Shown here one piece after another: positions 61,853 through 64,000 of a stretch of DNA of 64,000 bases. The notes beneath the pieces are model-generated. The model was not told where the DNA came from. It ran no database searches and saw nothing but the letters and a program-made list of their open reading frames with translations. Origin of the DNA: Pseudomonas knackmussii B13 (GTDB taxonomy: Bacteria; Pseudomonadota; Gammaproteobacteria; Pseudomonadales; Pseudomonadaceae); NCBI RefSeq assembly GCF_000689415.1, contig NZ_HG322950.1, positions 1,116,001-1,180,000 on the forward strand. Reading direction: 5' to 3'. Position 1 is the first letter of the stretch. Each line of letters starts with the position of its first letter. The position numbers and the translations under genes were made by a program.

Positions 61853-62425
61853 CTACGGGCGTTCCGCTTCACTCGCCCCGTCCTCGGAGCGCCGCGGTAC
61901 CACCCGCCCATGCACCTCCACCGTTAGCTGCTCGATGCGTGCGGCCAACTGCCGGGTGAGCTCGGTCAGCTCGGTGTTCTGTTGCAGCAACTCGATCAGG
62001 CGCGCGCCGTTCTGCTCGGCCAGCGCCTGGCGCTCCTCGCTGGCGTTCGCCAGGGCTTCGCGATGTTCGGCGTCGGCTTCGGCCTGTGCCTTGTCACGCG
62101 CCGCCTGGCGGGTCTGCGCCAGCAGGATGAGCGGCGCGGCATAGGCCGCCTGCAGGCTGAACGCCAGGTTGAGGAGGATGAACGGATAGGCGTCGAAGTG
62201 GCTCCAGCCCAGCACGTTCGCGGTGATCCAGACCGCCACCACCAGCGTCTGCGCGCCCAGGAACAGCGGCGTGCCGAAGAAGCGCGCGAAGGCCTCGGCC
62301 TGCAGGCCGAAGCGGTCGCTGCCGAAGGTGGGGGAGAGGTGTGCGTGGCGCCGCTGGTAGCGCAGATGGTCGCGCTGCGCTTTCGGGCTGGCTGGCGCGG
62401 CCAAGGCGTCGGCGGTCTGTTTCAT
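61853..62425 (-). CDS. DUF1003 membrane protein with coiled coil
   Basis: 190 aa from ATG 62425 (GGAG upstream). Two membrane helices (LFLGAQTLVVAVWITANVLG, FILLNLAFSLQAAYAAPLIL) with the conserved loop GWSHFDAYPF define DUF1003. A cytoplasmic helical tail rich in Ala, Glu and Gln follows (QAEADAEHREALANASEERQ, LLQQNTELTELTRQLAARIE) and should form a coiled coil. Function unknown; often annotated as a CorA-like neighbour. Confidence 0.82.
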   Translation of the reverse strand: MKQTADALAAPASPKAQRDHLRYQRRHAHLSPTFGSDRFGLQAEAFARFFGTPLFLGAQTLVVAVWITANVLGWSHFDAYPFILLNLAFSLQAAYAAPLILLAQTRQAARDKAQAEADAEHREALANASEERQALAEQNGARLIELLQQNTELTELTRQLAARIEQLTVEVHGRVVPRRSEDGASEAERP

Positions 62426-62638
62426 GGCGAACTCCATGGGGAGGGACGGGGCCTGTGCAAAGCATAGAGCCGGTTCGCGCCAGTCCGAGTCGGGGGCTGC
62501 GCAGTTGTCCACAGTGTCAGGAAACCGATACGCAGGCGCCGCGTCTGTCGCTGCCGGCGCAACTCGGCAGGCCCTGCGAAAAAGCGCCTCGAACGCATAC
62601 AATCACGCCTCCCTCCGCCAACGCAGTCCCGACGGAAC

Positions 62639-63817
62639 ATGACCCTCGATCCGCCCACGATGCTGACAATCTCGGTCGCCCTCGCCGCGGCCGCCGCGCT
62701 GTACCTGGCGGTCGAATGGGGCACGGTTCGCGAGCGCTCGCTGCTGTTCTGGAGCGCCGGCTTCGCCACCATCACCGTCGGCTCGACCCTCGCCCTGCTG
62801 CGCATGAGCGGCCTGCTGCTGATCGGCGTGTGGTTCGCCAACGGCCTGCTGGTGGTGGCCCACTGGCTATTCCTGCTGGGCGTCGCGCGCTTCACCGAAG
62901 CGCGGCTGTCGAAGGCCTGGTACCTGATCTTCGTCGCCTGGGGCGCCTTGCTCCTGCTGCCGGGCGAGCCGCCGTGGTCGAAGGCGGTGTTCGTGCTCAA
63001 CTCCTCGCTGGTGGCCTTGCTGTCCATCCGCGCCAGCTTCCTGCTCAGGCCGCACGGCAAGTCGCTGAGCGTGGGCGCGGTGCAACTGCGCTACGTGCTG
63101 CTGGTCCATGGCCTGTTCTATGTGGCCAAGGTGCTCACGGCAATTGTGCCGGGCACGCTGATCGACCTTGCCTCCCTGGGCGGCGCGATCATCCAGATAT
63201 CCCTGGTCGAAGGGGCGATGGCGATCATGCTGATCGCCCTGTCGATGACCGGCACCGAGCGCTACCGCCGCGAAAAACGCATCGCCCGCTTGGCCGCCCG
63301 CGACCCGCTCACCGCCCTGTACAACCGCCGCGCCCTCGAAGTACGCGCCCCGCGCCTGCTGGAAGAAGTCTCCAGCGCCCGCCCGGGCGCGCTGCTGCTG
63401 ATCGACATCGACAACTTCAAACTGGTCAACGACCTTCACGGCCACATCGCCGGCGACCGCCTGCTCATCGCCCTGAGCGAGATGATCCGCGCGCACCTGC
63501 CCGAAGGCGCGCTGGCGGCCCGGCTGGGCGGCGACGAGTTCGTCATCCTGCTCGGCGATGCCGCGAACGAACGTGTAGTGGCGCTGGGCAGCAACCTGCG
63601 CGAGCAATTCCAGCAGACGGCCACGGAAGGCTTCGCCACGCCCGAACCGGTGACGCTGAGCATCGGCGCCCACCTGTTCGACCAGCCGCCGGCCAGCCTG
63701 GCGGCGCTGATCGAACAAAGCGACGCGGCGCTCTACGCCTCCAAACGCGGCGGCCGCGACAGCCTCCGCGTGGTGGATCGCACCCGGGCCGGTAGCGAGG
63801 CGCTGCCGGCGCGGTAA
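62639..63817 (+). CDS. Membrane-bound diguanylate cyclase (GGDEF), second
   Basis: 392 aa. About six to seven membrane helices in residues 1-210 (TMLTISVALAAAAALYLAVE, LLLIGVWFANGLLVVAHWLF). The GGDEF domain begins at DPLTALYNRRALEVR with LLIDIDNFKLVNDLHGHIAG and the active-site motif GGDEF at 297-301. No RxxD inhibitory site is seen five residues upstream (PEGALAARL). It resembles the other GGDEF protein at 33.9 kb in layout but differs in the I-site. Signal unknown. Confidence 0.87.
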   Translation: MTLDPPTMLTISVALAAAAALYLAVEWGTVRERSLLFWSAGFATITVGSTLALLRMSGLLLIGVWFANGLLVVAHWLFLLGVARFTEARLSKAWYLIFVAWGALLLLPGEPPWSKAVFVLNSSLVALLSIRASFLLRPHGKSLSVGAVQLRYVLLVHGLFYVAKVLTAIVPGTLIDLASLGGAIIQISLVEGAMAIMLIALSMTGTERYRREKRIARLAARDPLTALYNRRALEVRAPRLLEEVSSARPGALLLIDIDNFKLVNDLHGHIAGDRLLIALSEMIRAHLPEGALAARLGGDEFVILLGDAANERVVALGSNLREQFQQTATEGFATPEPVTLSIGAHLFDQPPASLAALIEQSDAALYASKRGGRDSLRVVDRTRAGSEALPAR

Positions 63818-63845
63818 GCCCGTACTTACGAAGCGCGATCTGCTG

Positions 63846-63918
63846 GGCCCCCGCGTTCGCGAGGGTGACGGGGATGAAGCCGCGTCGCCCAACCCCCGTC
63901 ATTCCCGCGAACGCGGGA
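63846..63918. repeat. Inverted pair of CCCGCGTTCGCGNGGG repeats
   Basis: cccccgcgttcgcgagggtg at the left and cattcccgcgaacgcgggac at the right form the same inverted arrangement as at 27584-27654. Confidence 0.75.
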
Positions 63919-63976
63919 CGTGGCTCTTTTGCGAACAGCGCTTGCGCTGGCCCGAAGGGGAATAACCCAGTAGAGC

Positions 63977-64000
63977 AGGGCGTATAGCCGAGGGGCTACG
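63977..64000. repeat. Partial hairpin of the GGCGTANAACC family
   Basis: agggcgtatagccgaggggc, followed by tacg, begins a hairpin like those at 17437 and 37604; cut by the window edge. Confidence 0.6.

Noticed and set aside
61498..61959. 153-codon plus ORF between YjdF-like and DUF1003 genes
   Set aside because: It has no recognisable domain and overlaps the DUF1003 gene end in antisense. Composition is Arg/Pro/Ala-rich, as in chance frames.

Overview
The window is about 64 kb of GC-rich, densely coding gammaproteobacterial chromosome. Protein sequences, gene order (xseA-guaB-guaA, mltF/purL, purT, ffh / rpsP-rimM-trmD-rplS, xerD-dsbC-hom-thrC, recJ) and abundant short dispersed hairpin repeats point to Pseudomonas. 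Order and protein lengths resemble the P. aeruginosa group (P. aeruginosa / P. nitroreducens / P. citronellolis type). The species is my inference; no 16S or other marker lies in the window. I see no tRNA, rRNA, CRISPR array, prophage or insertion sequence.

Left half (1-39.3 kb), mostly core genome. Partial xseA; guaB and guaA (GMP synthesis); a Tat-exported multicopper oxidase with overlapping tadA; convergent mltF; purL; a CDGSH protein; a NIF3/CutA-like protein; an L,D-transpeptidase; two Nudix hydrolases; gamma carbonic anhydrase and a DUF1289 protein; purT with an overlapping SGNH hydrolase; an MFS transporter; a CorB-like CBS protein and a CcsA-like protein, divergent from ffh; the rpsP-rimM-trmD-rplS operon; a thioesterase; a MshEN-domain protein; the collapsed remnant of a cation/proton antiporter; xerD, dsbC, hom, thrC; then a more variable stretch (two small hypotheticals, a CaiB-type CoA transferase, a GGDEF protein, YaeQ) up to recJ, a repeat-rich spacer and an Old Yellow Enzyme homologue.

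Middle (39.4-53.4 kb), accessory. A long minus-strand series: LysR regulator, two paralogous PatD-type aldehyde dehydrogenases bracketing a complete YdcSTUV-type polyamine ABC transporter, an APC amino-acid/amine permease, a secreted NTF2-like protein, a soluble chemoreceptor with its Cache sensor at the C-terminus, and an RcsB-like response regulator overlapping a membrane-anchored Hpt-only protein. Together they suggest uptake, oxidation and perhaps sensing of putrescine-like diamines. A T-N11-A LysR box sits about 65 bp upstream of a predicted start site for the first dehydrogenase gene.

Right part (53.5-64 kb), accessory. Tandem DUF533/TerB-like proteins; a three-gene operon (DUF2938, flavodoxin-like, DUF2798) divergent from a MerR regulator whose palindrome exactly fills a 19-bp promoter spacer; cytochrome c; ChaC; a periplasmic solute-binding-like protein; ecotin; a YjdF-type membrane protein; a DUF1003 protein; and a membrane GGDEF protein.

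At least three families of short palindromic repeats are spread through the intergenic regions, together with one longer dispersed element near 37.8 kb.
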